Shown: positions 17,977-27,123 of the stretch, piece after piece
How positions within the stretch are numbered: the stretch's first letter is position 1
How the letters are laid out: each line of letters starts with the position of its first letter
Source: Pontibacter aquaedesilientis
Lineage (GTDB): Bacteria > Bacteroidota > Bacteroidia > Cytophagales > Hymenobacteraceae
DNA: 64,000 nucleotides
Assembly: GCF_014773225.1 (NCBI RefSeq)
Contig: NZ_JACXAJ010000006.1
Location: 124,001-188,000 of the forward strand
Reading direction: 5' to 3'
Notes under the pieces: generated by a model
Told to the model about the DNA's origin: nothing
What the model saw: only the letters and a program-made list of their open reading frames with translations
Database searches by the model: none
Position numbers and translations under genes: made by a program

Positions 17977-18786
17977 ATGAGAAACCGTGAAGAAAACTAC
18001 GGCAGGCCTGGAGATGAAAACCAGCGCAAAGGCCGTGACCTATACAACAAAGACCAGCACCAAACACCACGCTATGGTTACAGAGGCCGCGCCGAGAAAG
18101 ATTGGGACGAAGGCAACTTCTTCCACACCGGCCCTAGCCCAAGAGGCGCCCAGGACCGGGATCGCAACCAAACCGAAGGAAGCCATTACATGGGTGGCCG
18201 CCCTGCCCCTTACCAAAGCGACCGTGGCTCCCACCAAACCGGCCATTACGGCACACGATCGGAGAGCCCTTACCGCAACGAGCGCAATTATCTAAACCAT
18301 GGCAACAGACCGTACAGCGGATCGACCCCATCCTATACCAGACAAGGCACCTCGCAGCCAGGCAACTACAACGAACCGCCAACCTCGCAGGACAGCCTTT
18401 GGCGTGAAGGCCCGGGCTCACGCAGCCGCTACAAAGAAGATGATTACCGTTATGGTAGCGGCTCGCACAACTGGTACAACGAGGGCCGCTACTCTCCTGA
18501 CGTGGAGCCGGAGAACCGTGACAAGCGCGGTTTCTTCAAGCGGGTTCGCGATACCTGGGACGACATCATGCACGCGGATGACCCGGAGTACCGCCCGCAC
18601 AACCGCAGTGACTACGGGAGCCGAGCCGAGCAGTTGAGCAGCCGCCACCGTTATGGCTCTGAGCCATTCCGCGACAGGAATTTTGACCGGGGCTACGAGG
18701 GCGGGCCACGCTGGGCCGATGAAACAGACTCTGGCCAAGATAATTTTTATGATGACGCCAAAAGAGACCAACGTAATCGCCGGTAA
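17977..18786 (+). CDS. Arg/Tyr/Gly-rich hydrophilic, probably disordered protein
   Basis: A 269-residue protein almost devoid of hydrophobic runs, rich in R, G, Y, N, D, S and P, with repeated S-R-Y, R-N-Y and R-D-R steps. No signal peptide and no membrane segment. The only segment that looks foldable is near 185-210 (R-G-F-F-K-R-V-R-D-T-W-D-D-I-M). A Shine-Dalgarno-like AGGAAAGAG precedes the ATG, similar to the leader of the next gene. The composition resembles hydrophilins and RGG/YG-type condensate proteins. I recognise no named family; a stress-protection or nucleic-acid-binding role is speculation. Confidence 0.7.
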   Translation: MRNREENYGRPGDENQRKGRDLYNKDQHQTPRYGYRGRAEKDWDEGNFFHTGPSPRGAQDRDRNQTEGSHYMGGRPAPYQSDRGSHQTGHYGTRSESPYRNERNYLNHGNRPYSGSTPSYTRQGTSQPGNYNEPPTSQDSLWREGPGSRSRYKEDDYRYGSGSHNWYNEGRYSPDVEPENRDKRGFFKRVRDTWDDIMHADDPEYRPHNRSDYGSRAEQLSSRHRYGSEPFRDRNFDRGYEGGPRWADETDSGQDNFYDDAKRDQRNRR

Positions 18787-18835
18787 TCCGTATAGAAATC
18801 TGATTAGGTTACTTTGGTAGTAGATTAGTAATAAA

Positions 18836-18867
18836 AGGAGCCCCCAGACAACAGGGGCTCCTTTTTT
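18836..18867 (+). terminator. Rho-independent terminator
   Basis: AGGAGCCCC (18836-18844) pairs with GGGGCTCCT (18854-18862), followed by seven T. It separates the two hydrophilic-protein genes into independent transcripts. Confidence 0.9.
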
Positions 18868-18982
18868 ATGCCTCTAAATCTGACTTGAGGAACATCCTCA
18901 CAACCCTCCCGTAAATAAAAAATCCGGTGCGGCACTCACTGGCACCGACGGTTTATTTTTAACTAAACAGGAGAAAAGAGCA

Positions 18983-19420
18983 ATGCATCACGAAGAAGAA
19001 AGATACCACGAACACCACGACAGAGAACATCGCCGGCACCCACGCCACGCAGCAGAACAGCAGAATTTCAGAAGCCGCTGGGAAGAGCCAAGACCTTTCC
19101 GGGATGACCGCGACAGGTACCATTATGAGCAGGATATGCGTGCCCGCGCAGACAGGGAACGACACGAATACAGGCAGCAGCAACATGAGCAGCAGCGCTC
19201 CCACGACATCAGCCAGCACCAGCATGGCTTCTCCGACGACCACCACGACCGCCGCATGAACCAACAACGCGAATGGCGAGGTGGAGGCGACTATTACTCA
19301 CCGGAGAACCAGCACGCCCGCGACCGCTGGCAGCAGCCCGAGCACCAGCCGCCTTTGCGCGAACAGCGCCGCCGGCAACAAAGCCGTCGTGAAGAGGATT
19401 GGGAGGAGCGTGGCTGGTAA
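18983..19420 (+). CDS. His/Arg/Glu/Gln-rich hydrophilic protein
   Basis: A 145-residue protein made almost only of H, R, E, D, Q, Y and W, with no hydrophobic core, signal or membrane segment; His clusters occur near the N-terminus. A good ribosome site (AGGAG, 18969-18973) lies 9 bp before the ATG, and the leader (AAACAGGAGAAAAGAG) resembles that of the preceding gene, suggesting shared control. An inverted repeat GGTGC/GCACC (18926-18946) lies in the upstream region. Metal binding through the His clusters is possible. No family recognised. Confidence 0.65.
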   Translation: MHHEEERYHEHHDREHRRHPRHAAEQQNFRSRWEEPRPFRDDRDRYHYEQDMRARADRERHEYRQQQHEQQRSHDISQHQHGFSDDHHDRRMNQQREWRGGGDYYSPENQHARDRWQQPEHQPPLREQRRRQQSRREEDWEERGW

Positions 19421-19434
19421 GCCCGCTTTCCCGT

Positions 19435-20019
19435 TTAAAATCGTTTGCGAAATCCGGCTCCGAACGACACCAGTTCCGGTATACCTGGCACCAGATTGAA
19501 TGACAGGTCATACTGCCCTGCCAACTGGTAGTTGTACTCAAATTCGCCTCCATACCAGTAGAACTTGTATTGCCAGCCACCATGGCGGTTGAAGTAACCA
19601 TCATCTTCGTAGCCTGGCAGCCTGTTCCAATCGCGGCGGTATACCAGTGTGGGGCCTAAGCCGCCGTTGAGCGAGTGACGGCCCATCTGAAAGATCTTCC
19701 CGCGCCAGCCCAGGTGCGTGAAGCCTGCCAGTGAGGAGGCACAGTCGGAATACAATCCCTGTTCCACCCGCACACTGATGATGTCGCGCACCACCAAGCG
19801 ATCATACCCGACGATACCCCCAAAATTCATCACCAGTATACCTTTTTCGTCGAGTCTGTTTTTGAACAGCTCCGGGTATGGTGAAGCACGCAAATGTGCC
19901 GACAGCCCGAAAAACTTAAGCGTATACGCATGCTTGTAAACCGGATTCTCCTGTGCGCTTCCTGCATAAGAGAGGCACAAACAGCAGCAGAGAACAATTA
20001 TGATTCGTAAACAGGGCAT
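19435..20019 (-). CDS. Secreted outer-membrane barrel-like protein, unknown
   Basis: About 194 residues from ATG 20019. A longer frame extends to 20397 but crosses the neighbouring gene; the ribosome site AGGAG fits this ATG with 5-nt spacing. The signal peptide has a Cys-rich hydrophobic core and cleavage near S-A-Q. The mature part has alternating aromatic strands (W-Q-Y-K-F-Y-W-Y-G-G) and ends in aromatic F, as outer-membrane barrels do. I cannot name the family. Confidence 0.6.
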   Translation of the reverse strand: MPCLRIIIVLCCCLCLSYAGSAQENPVYKHAYTLKFFGLSAHLRASPYPELFKNRLDEKGILVMNFGGIVGYDRLVVRDIISVRVEQGLYSDCASSLAGFTHLGWRGKIFQMGRHSLNGGLGPTLVYRRDWNRLPGYEDDGYFNRHGGWQYKFYWYGGEFEYNYQLAGQYDLSFNLVPGIPELVSFGAGFRKRF

Positions 20020-20080
20020 CATATCTCCTATATACCCATGAAAGTGCTTTTGGTTAAACCTGTGTATCATTGCAACAGCC

Positions 20081-20652
20081 ATGCATGACTCCCTTGACAC
20101 GTTGCTGGAGAAGGTACGCGCCTGCCAGATTTGTGCCGAGCATTTACCGCTAGGGCCAAGACCAGTGCTGCGAGCCACGCCATCGGCGCGCCTGCTGATC
20201 GTTGGGCAGGCGTACACGCCAGTGGCATACCCTGGGACGACCAGAGCGGCAAACGACTGCGGCAGTGGATGGGTATAGCGCCGGAGGTTTTCTACGACGA
20301 GCGCCAGGTGGCCATCATCCCAATGGGTTTTTGCTACCCCGGAAAAGGCAAAAGCGGCGATCTGCCGCCCCGCCCCGAGTGTGCCCGTCACTGGCACCAG
20401 TTGCTCTTGCCGTTGCTACCTCATATCCGGCTAACCCTGCTGGTGGGCAAATATGCGCAGGACTACTTTCTGGGAAACACAGCCAAATCCACCCTCACCG
20501 AAACCGTCATACACTGGGCAGATTACCTGCCCGGGTATATGCCCCTTCCTCACCCTTCGCCGCGCAATCAGTTCTGGCTCCGTCGCAACCCTTGGTTTGA
20601 GCAGGAAGCTATACCTGAATTACAGCAGTTGGTGGCGCAGGTGCTTGCCTGA
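20081..20652 (+). pseudogene. Uracil-DNA glycosylase family protein, frameshifted
   Basis: The first frame (from ATG 20081) encodes the start of a UDG superfamily protein: C-x2-C, then L-L-I-V-G-Q-A. The rest (I-P-W-D-D-Q-S-G-K-R-L-R-Q-W and the C-terminal H-P-S-P-R-N motif) lies in another frame, running to 20652. The shift falls near 20208, exactly at motif I (G-Q-A-P-G). The missing P-G-x-x residues plus the frame change fit a loss of about 13 bp. Unless it is a sequence error, base-excision activity from this gene is lost: motif I is the water-activating site. Confidence 0.8.
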
Positions 20653-20659
20653 ATTTTTG

Positions 20660-20689
20660 TTGGCGTCTTACCTATAAGTGCTATCTTCG
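20660..20689 (+). promoter_or_regulatory. Candidate promoter of the aminotransferase
   Basis: TTG at 20660-20662, 19-bp spacer, TATCTTCG at 20682-20689 (one mismatch to TAnnTTTG), 14 bp before ATG 20703. Confidence 0.45.
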
Positions 20690-20702
20690 TTTATCCGTAC
20701 AC

Positions 20703-21860
20703 ATGCAACCTATGATCCACTACCCAAGCAGCAAACTTCCTGATGTTGGCACAAGCATTTTTGCTGTAATGTCAGCTTTGGCCAACGAGCACCAAGCCAT
20801 CAACCTGTCGCAAGGCTTCCCGGATTTCAACTGCCCGGATGAACTTATTGCGCTCGTGACCAGGTATATGCAGGAAGGATTCAACCAATATGCCCCCATG
20901 CCCGGCATGCCAGCGCTGCGCCACAAGATCAGCGAAAAGACGGAGAAGGTATATGGTTACCGCCCCGACCCCGACCAGGAGGTGACCGTGACCTCCGGGG
21001 CTACAGAGGCCCTGTTTGCCGCGATTGCGGCTGTGGTAAAACCCGGCGACGAAGTGATGCTGCTCGAGCCCTGCTACGACAGCTACGCCCCGGCGATTCG
21101 GTTGGCCGGCGGTATACCCATCTATGTGCCGCTTGCTATACCTGACTTCCATATCGATTGGGACTTGCTCAAGAGAAACATCTCGCGGAGCACCCGCATG
21201 ATCATCATCAACACGCCGCATAACCCGACCGGTGCCGTCATGCCGCGCTCGGATCTACAGAAATTGGCCAGCCTGACGGATGGCACCGATATCCTGATTA
21301 TGAGTGACGAGGTATACGAGCACATGGTATTTGACGGGCAGGAGCATGTGAGTGCTTTGCAGGTAGAAGGGTTGCGGCAGCGGGCCTTTGTGATCTCCTC
21401 ATTCGGGAAGACCTACCATACCACCGGCTGGAAGATCGGCTATGTCGTAGCGCCCCCGGCCCTAACAACCGAGCTGCGCAAAATGCACCAGTTCATCACC
21501 TTCTGCTCGGTTACGCCCCTGCAACTGGCCATTGCCGACTACATGGACAATGAAGCCCACTACCGTTCTCTCCCCGACTTCTATCAAGCCAAGCGTGACC
21601 TGTTTTGCGAACTGGTAAAGCCGTCCCGGTTCGAGCTCATCCCTTCAGCCGGCACTTATTTCCAGTTGTTGAAATACGACGCCATCTCGCAGGAGCACGA
21701 CCTCGATTTTGCCAAGCGATTGACACAGGAAATTGGCGTGGCCTCTGTACCCGTATCCGCTTTCTACCACAACAAAACTGACCACAACTACCTGCGCTTC
21801 TGTTTCGCCAAAAGTGAGGAGACGCTACGGCAGGCTGCAGAGCGGTTGGTCACTTTGTAG
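20703..21860 (+). CDS. Methionine (KMTB) aminotransferase, class I PLP-dependent
   Basis: A 385-residue fold-type I aminotransferase of the YbdL/MtnE-like branch, which transaminates 4-methylthio-2-oxobutyrate to methionine, usually with glutamine as donor. Seen: N-L-S-Q-G-F-P-D-F-N at the N-terminus, Y-x-P-M-P-G-M-P-A-L-R, the N-T-P-H-N-P-T-G motif, and the PLP lysine in S-S-F-G-K-T-Y-H-T-T-G-W-K. The omega-amidase gene follows 93 bp downstream, the same YbdL-YafV partnership known elsewhere: the amidase consumes the 2-oxoglutaramate made when glutamine donates the amino group. Confidence 0.9.
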   Translation: MQPMIHYPSSKLPDVGTSIFAVMSALANEHQAINLSQGFPDFNCPDELIALVTRYMQEGFNQYAPMPGMPALRHKISEKTEKVYGYRPDPDQEVTVTSGATEALFAAIAAVVKPGDEVMLLEPCYDSYAPAIRLAGGIPIYVPLAIPDFHIDWDLLKRNISRSTRMIIINTPHNPTGAVMPRSDLQKLASLTDGTDILIMSDEVYEHMVFDGQEHVSALQVEGLRQRAFVISSFGKTYHTTGWKIGYVVAPPALTTELRKMHQFITFCSVTPLQLAIADYMDNEAHYRSLPDFYQAKRDLFCELVKPSRFELIPSAGTYFQLLKYDAISQEHDLDFAKRLTQEIGVASVPVSAFYHNKTDHNYLRFCFAKSEETLRQAAERLVTL

Positions 21861-21953
21861 GGTCGTTGTTCGTTAATCGTTGATTGTGTTATTCTTCTTT
21901 GACCCTCAATCACTAAACTCATTTTTCTTTACTTATTCACTAGCCATTAAAAC

Positions 21954-22727
21954 ATGGACCTCCGCGTTACCATCATTCAAACTGCCTTGCACTGGCAGGA
22001 CGCCTCCGCGAACCGCCAGATGTTCTCAGAGAAACTGGCGGCGAACAAGCCAGCCACAGACCTGATCGTGCTGCCGGAAATGTTCACGACCGGTTTCAGC
22101 ATGGACGCGCCTGGTTTAGCGGAAGAAGCAGAGGGCCCTACGCTGCAATGGATGAAGGAGGAGGCAGCCAGGTATAGCGCCGTGCTAACTGGCAGCGTGA
22201 TCGTGAAAGATGGAGACAACTATTTCAACAGACTCTACTGGGTGAGACCCGACGGCACACACGAGCACTACAACAAGCGCCACTTGTTCCGGATGGCAAA
22301 AGAGCACCATACCTATACCGCTGGTAAAGAGAAGCTATTGGTGGAACTGAAAGGCTGGAGCATCTGCCCGCTGGTGTGCTACGATTTGCGCTTCCCGGTT
22401 TGGAGCCGTAACACCCAAAGCCAGTACGACCTGTTGCTATACGTGGCCAACTGGCCCAAGCCCCGTGCCAATGCCTGGAGCACATTGCTGCAGGCCCGTG
22501 CCATTGAGAACCTGAGCTATGTTGTGGGCGTGAACCGGGTTGGCACCGACGGCAACGGGCACCCTTACTCCGGCGACTCGGCCATTATCCATCCCAAAGG
22601 GTATCATTTGCTGGAGACGCATGAGGTGGAGGGCGTGCATACCGTCACGCTCAGCAGACAGGAGCTCACAGATTTCAGAGAGGCTTTTCCGGCGCACCTC
22701 GACGCTGACGATTTCACCTTGATCTGA
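21954..22727 (+). CDS. Omega-amidase (YafV-like, nitrilase superfamily)
   Basis: A 257-residue carbon-nitrogen hydrolase. The catalytic triad is visible as Glu in L-P-E-M-F, Lys in Y-N-K-R-H-L-F and Cys in C-Y-D-L-R-F-P. This is the YafV/Nit2 signature; the enzymes deamidate 2-oxoglutaramate or 2-oxosuccinamate. It sits behind the methionine aminotransferase, which gives it the physiological role of pulling glutamine-dependent transamination forward in methionine salvage (established for the homologous pair, inferred here). Confidence 0.92.
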   Translation: MDLRVTIIQTALHWQDASANRQMFSEKLAANKPATDLIVLPEMFTTGFSMDAPGLAEEAEGPTLQWMKEEAARYSAVLTGSVIVKDGDNYFNRLYWVRPDGTHEHYNKRHLFRMAKEHHTYTAGKEKLLVELKGWSICPLVCYDLRFPVWSRNTQSQYDLLLYVANWPKPRANAWSTLLQARAIENLSYVVGVNRVGTDGNGHPYSGDSAIIHPKGYHLLETHEVEGVHTVTLSRQELTDFREAFPAHLDADDFTLI

Positions 22728-22737
22728 TTTTAAATTT

Positions 22738-22770
22738 GAGATTGCAAGCAGCTGCCGCGATCTCTGTTTT
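22738..22770 (+). terminator. Probable terminator after omega-amidase
   Basis: GAGATTGC (22738-22745) pairs with GCGATCTC (22757-22764, one G-U), followed by a short T-run. Confidence 0.55.
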
Positions 22771-22809
22771 AGCAGAAAAACTGAAATCACCGAGTAAAAG
22801 GCAGGGGCA

Positions 22810-23181
22810 CTAGCTGTCAAGAAACTGCTGCAGCGTTTCTTCGTCAGGCAGCAAGGTATAGGCTATGCCGGTGCGGGCCTGCAACATGCGCAGCAAACGG
22901 GGTTGCTCGCCTAGCAGCAGGATGTGGCGCTGCGCATGCGGCTGCAACAACTCTTCAAGCAAAGGCATCAATCGGCTCAGTTCCCCCTCCCCTGCCTGCA
23001 CACACACCACCGTCTCGGGGTTTTCCTCCAGAAAGCGCACGGCATACTGCTGCAACACGGCGTCTGAGCGGGTATCTACATCGAAAACAGGTATAGCCGG
23101 AAAGCGCTGCCGCACTTTTGCCAGGATGGGCTGCTCAAAGGACCCTGCCTCCGAAAGGTCTAGCAACAGAAAAGCCTGCAT
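22810..23181 (-). CDS. Small soluble protein, unknown
   Basis: A 123-residue protein with an alternating alpha/beta look (M-Q-A-F-L-L-L-D-L and H-I-L-L-L-G-E-Q) and no membrane segment or signal peptide. Its ATG overlaps the stop of the upstream FG-GAP gene by one base (TAATG), so translation is probably coupled. I recognise no family; a Rossmann-like regulator fold is possible but not shown. Confidence 0.6.
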   Translation of the reverse strand: MQAFLLLDLSEAGSFEQPILAKVRQRFPAIPVFDVDTRSDAVLQQYAVRFLEENPETVVCVQAGEGELSRLMPLLEELLQPHAQRHILLLGEQPRLLRMLQARTGIAYTLLPDEETLQQFLDS

Positions 23182-25421
23182 TACTGCATGATTAGTTTAC
23201 GTGATTCAACATGACCGTCGCGGGAAGTGGCGCGGAGCAGGTATACGCCGGCTTTGAGATGACCCAGTGACAAGGTATGGCGGCGGTTATAGCTGCCCGC
23301 TTCGTAGATGCTTCGTCCGATCATATCGTGTATCACTAATGTTACCGGCTCATCGGCTCGTACCTGCAAAGGCTCCGAAATGCCGTGCACCGGGATGGGG
23401 TATACCTTGAGCCCTAACTTACCATGGTCTGTGTCCGGATTGGCTGTATTACCCCCAGTTTGCTCCAGCAGGTATAGCCCGCCGCCTTGTGTGCCCACGG
23501 CAAGGTATAGCCGATTCGGGCCTCCCAATTCGGCCACAGCCAGACTCAGGCCACGACCGAATCGCGTGCTGTATACCTGTCTGGTGAGTTCATTTTCCAA
23601 CAGGTCGGTGGTAGCCGTGAAGTTGCCGCTTAGGTTGTCTTGAAAATCTGGGTATACACGCAAGGTTCCGCTGTCGTCCACGGTGAGCAAATCCGCTTTT
23701 CCGTTGCCGTCGAGGTCGGCTACGGCAGGCGATAGGTTGCGGCGCAGGAAGTTAAAGTCGATTCCTCCCAAGGCCTGCTTTTCTACTTTGAAAACGTTGT
23801 TGCCTGTGTTTCGGAAATAGTCCAGTGCCCCGCTCGACTTGCCCACCAATAGATCCAATAGTCCATCGCCGCTTACATCATACAGAAAAGGCGTGTCGCC
23901 ATCGGCCAAGTCATGAAGGTGAACGTGTCGGGCAGGGTTGAAGGAATAAGGCTGGCCGGCACCTGCACTGTTGGTGTAATAATTAATATGGGTTGAGCCC
24001 TCGGCATGATGCCCGGCTCCAGATTGCGACTTGCTAGTGAGCACCAGGTCAGGCCCCCCGTCGCGGTTCATATCGACGAAGGCAGGCTTCATTGAAAGCA
24101 TGCCTTCGGCAGACAGGCCCAGATAATCGTCCGTTACCAAGGTATAGGCGGGCTCGGTTGCGATGCCTACGTTGCGGTAATAGCGGAGGCTGGCCACAAA
24201 GCGGCCGTTACGGTTCGAGCGGTTGTTGCCGACCAGCATATCCGGCAAACCATCGCCGCTGATGTCGGCAAAGGCAGGGAATGCCCCCTCTCCCAGATCG
24301 ATCATCTGCGCTTGCAGGAAATCATCTATTACAAAGCCGAAGGCGGGATTGTTAGCCGTGCCGGTGTTGCGGTAAAGCCAGGCCGAGCGCTGCAGCTCCA
24401 GGTTGCCCATGTTTTCGCTGCTGTTGGGGGCCACGAGCAAGTCCGGTATTCCATCGAAGGTCACGTCTTCGTAGTAGGCCGCCGGGAAAAGGTTGAGGCT
24501 GGCAGCCTTGGTTCCGGCAGGGAAACTCCGCTCAAGGCTTTCCATTCGCGCCAGCTTGCTAGACCCTTTGTTTTCCATCTTGACCAGGCTCTCACACTCT
24601 ACGCCTCCCAGTAGCAAATCCTTGTCGCCATCTCCGTCCAGGTCGATGGCCAGCAGCGACGAGCCGTCGTGCCCGCTATGCAGTGGAGAAGCCAGACGGC
24701 ATTGCACCCCAAATCCAAAATTGTTGCAACCGTGGCATTCGGTAATCTGCCCCCACCAATCAGAGCCGAGCGTGAACTGCAGTGTTCCGCAGGCCAGGCC
24801 TTCCTCTACCTGCATATTTTGGTAGTATTCCAGGGTATAGCCCCCCGAAAACTCTGTAATCAGCACGTCCAGGTCGCCGTCGCCGTCCATGTCTACAATA
24901 ACAGGTATGTCGGCGCTGTTCACCTGCATGTTGACGTTACTGCTTCCGTTACGGCTACGGTAAAAGAGGGCATCTTCGGCCAGCGTGAATTTCGGGAACC
25001 TGTCGTTGCCTGCCTCCTGTCGGTAGACACGTATACCCAGCGAGGTGCTGGTAAAGATGTCTTTGAGTCCGTCACAATTGTAATCGCGCAGCAGCACCCA
25101 ATTCTCTAGCTCCGTCGGGAACATGGCCTCGTACTCCGGAGCATAGGTATAGCGCCAGTTCCCCTGCTCCTGCACTGCCAGGTAAGTGTAGACCTTGCCC
25201 AGCATGCGGTCGAAAATGAAGAGGTCTTCACGACCGTCCTTGTTCAGGTCGATGGTCGAGAACTGGGGTGTGTTGAGGCCGCCGCTCCAGGGGTTGTGCA
25301 GTTCCGTATCCCCGACTTTCACAGGTATATCTGTGCGCTGACGAAAAAGCAAAGGCTCCTGCGCCAGTACTTCAGGTATAGCCATCAGCAGAAAAAGGAA
25401 AGTAGGCAGCAAGTAGCGCAT
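23181..25421 (-). CDS. FG-GAP/VCBS repeat protein with T9SS sorting domain
   Basis: About 746 residues. ATG 25421 starts a clean Sec signal peptide (M-R-Y-L-L-P-T-F, cleavage after L-A-Q); an in-frame ATG 39 bp upstream would add a polar head. The body has many D-x-D/N-x-D-G calcium loops of FG-GAP/VCBS type (D-M-D-G-D-G-D-L-D-V-L, D-L-D-G-D-G-D-K-D), typical of a beta-propeller. The last 75 residues are a type A T9SS C-terminal domain (V-Y-P-I-P, G-V-Y-L-L-R-A). It is therefore exported by T9SS to the cell surface or medium. Ligand unknown. Confidence 0.9.
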   Translation of the reverse strand: MRYLLPTFLFLLMAIPEVLAQEPLLFRQRTDIPVKVGDTELHNPWSGGLNTPQFSTIDLNKDGREDLFIFDRMLGKVYTYLAVQEQGNWRYTYAPEYEAMFPTELENWVLLRDYNCDGLKDIFTSTSLGIRVYRQEAGNDRFPKFTLAEDALFYRSRNGSSNVNMQVNSADIPVIVDMDGDGDLDVLITEFSGGYTLEYYQNMQVEEGLACGTLQFTLGSDWWGQITECHGCNNFGFGVQCRLASPLHSGHDGSSLLAIDLDGDGDKDLLLGGVECESLVKMENKGSSKLARMESLERSFPAGTKAASLNLFPAAYYEDVTFDGIPDLLVAPNSSENMGNLELQRSAWLYRNTGTANNPAFGFVIDDFLQAQMIDLGEGAFPAFADISGDGLPDMLVGNNRSNRNGRFVASLRYYRNVGIATEPAYTLVTDDYLGLSAEGMLSMKPAFVDMNRDGGPDLVLTSKSQSGAGHHAEGSTHINYYTNSAGAGQPYSFNPARHVHLHDLADGDTPFLYDVSGDGLLDLLVGKSSGALDYFRNTGNNVFKVEKQALGGIDFNFLRRNLSPAVADLDGNGKADLLTVDDSGTLRVYPDFQDNLSGNFTATTDLLENELTRQVYSTRFGRGLSLAVAELGGPNRLYLAVGTQGGGLYLLEQTGGNTANPDTDHGKLGLKVYPIPVHGISEPLQVRADEPVTLVIHDMIGRSIYEAGSYNRRHTLSLGHLKAGVYLLRATSRDGHVESRKLIMQ

Positions 25422-25545
25422 AGACAGTTTGTTGGGCAATTGAGCTGTTGCTTTTGCCATTTTGGATGTATATTGCCAAGGCGGTGGCGTGCTATTCCTT
25501 CATTCAGGCAGCTGCCACCAATCATAGACTAAAAATACGCATTTC

Positions 25546-26832
25546 ATGCCGAACAGCATCGACTTTCTTTACTCAAAATACCTGGAGTGCCGACACGTGA
25601 GCACCGACTCCCGCGCCCCGCAGGACCAGAGCCTGTTTTTTGCTCTGAACGGACCTAACTTCAAAGGAGCCAGGTTTGCCGAAGGCGCTCTGGAAAAAGG
25701 CGCCCGGTATGCCGTGGTGGATGATCCCGCGCTGGCATCGGACAACGTGTTTGTGGTGGAAGACACGCTACAGGCACTGCAGGACCTGGCCCGTCACCAT
25801 CGCAAGCAACTCAGCATACCAGTGATCGGCATCACGGGCAGCAACGGTAAAACGACGACCAAAGAGCTTATTTATGCGGTGTTGAGCCAGAAATTCAACA
25901 CGCTCTATACCCAGGGTAACCTGAACAACCACATCGGGGTGCCACTCACCTTGCTACGCATCAAGCCCGAGCACGAAATGGCGATCATTGAGATGGGGGC
26001 CAACCACATCGGGGAGATCGCTTTGCTGAGCAGCATTGCCTCGCCCACACACGGCATGATCACCAACATCGGCAAGGCGCACCTGGAGGGCTTTGGCAGT
26101 CTGGAGGGTGTGGCCCGCGGCAAGAGTGAGTTGTACGTGCATTTGCTGGAGCATGGCGGCACCGTGTTCTTGAATACCGGCAACGAGCACCTGATGCGCA
26201 TGAGCCGCCGCATCGAGCACAAAGTAACCTACCCGGCCCAGGGCGACTATTACCACAGCGAATTGCTGGAGGCCTCGCCTTATGTGGTGTACAAGGACGA
26301 GGAAGGCCATGTGGTGCACACTCAACTGGTCGGCAGCTACAACTACGAGAACATGGCCGCCGCCGCCTGCATCGGCAAGTACTTCGGGGTACCGCTGGAG
26401 AAGGCCAACACCGCCATCGCCAATTACAGCCCCGTGAACAACCGCTCGCAGGTGATGCAGAAAGGCAGCAACACGCTTATTCTGGATGCTTATAATGCCA
26501 ACCCGACTTCCATGGCAGCGGCTATCCGCAACTTCGGCGGCATGAATGCCCCCCGCAAAGTAGTGATCGTGGGCGACATGCTGGAGATGGGCACCGAGAG
26601 CGCCACCGAGCACAAAGCCATCGGCGAGATCATTGCGGAACAAAACTTTGAGACAGTACTGCTTTGCGGACCGGAGATGAAGCACGCCGCTGAAGTTGAC
26701 AGCCGATTCCATTATTTCCCGACCAAGGCAGAACTACAAAACTGGCTGCAGACCAATCGGGTTTTGGAGAGTTATGTGCTGGTGAAAGGCTCAAGAGGTA
26801 TGGGACTGGAGACGCTGGTGGAGGTGTTGTAG
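25546..26832 (+). CDS. murF: UDP-N-acetylmuramoyl-tripeptide--D-Ala-D-Ala ligase MurF
   Basis: A 428-residue Mur ligase that adds D-Ala-D-Ala to UDP-MurNAc-tripeptide in the cytoplasm, the last cytoplasmic peptide addition. The ATP loop is G-I-T-G-S-N-G-K-T-T-T-K (about residue 95), followed by N-N-H-I-G-V-P, E-M-G-A-N-H and D-A-Y-N-A-N-P-T-S, all typical of MurF. Length is normal. It stands alone rather than in a dcw cluster, which is common for murF in Bacteroidota. A terminator follows. Confidence 0.96.
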   Translation: MPNSIDFLYSKYLECRHVSTDSRAPQDQSLFFALNGPNFKGARFAEGALEKGARYAVVDDPALASDNVFVVEDTLQALQDLARHHRKQLSIPVIGITGSNGKTTTKELIYAVLSQKFNTLYTQGNLNNHIGVPLTLLRIKPEHEMAIIEMGANHIGEIALLSSIASPTHGMITNIGKAHLEGFGSLEGVARGKSELYVHLLEHGGTVFLNTGNEHLMRMSRRIEHKVTYPAQGDYYHSELLEASPYVVYKDEEGHVVHTQLVGSYNYENMAAAACIGKYFGVPLEKANTAIANYSPVNNRSQVMQKGSNTLILDAYNANPTSMAAAIRNFGGMNAPRKVVIVGDMLEMGTESATEHKAIGEIIAEQNFETVLLCGPEMKHAAEVDSRFHYFPTKAELQNWLQTNRVLESYVLVKGSRGMGLETLVEVL

Positions 26833-26869
26833 AGTCGGAGATTATTCTTTAGTTAGTACCGTATTTAGT

Positions 26870-26902
26870 GCCTGGCAAATCTGTTTTGTCAGGCGCTTTT
26901 TA
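26870..26902 (+). terminator. Terminator after murF
   Basis: GCCTGGCAAA and TTTTGTCAGGC form a stem over a TCTG loop; a T-run follows. Confidence 0.8.
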
Positions 26903-27123
26903 ATTATTGACTTCATTTTAATTTAAGCTCGTCACTTTGATACCAACCCGACTTAAACCAATATTATTTAAATCACAAAAATACCCTATCACACAACAAC
27001 TACTAAAAGTTACAATTATTATTTATTATATATAAGTCATTTTTAACAGATAATATTCCAATATTATACATATAACTTTACATATATTCGCATGTAATTA
27101 TTCTAAATTCACTTCTACCTTTT

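Noticed and set aside
23181..25460. ATG 25460 as the start of the FG-GAP protein
   Set aside because: It would place 13 polar residues before the signal peptide; ATG 25421 gives a standard Sec signal.
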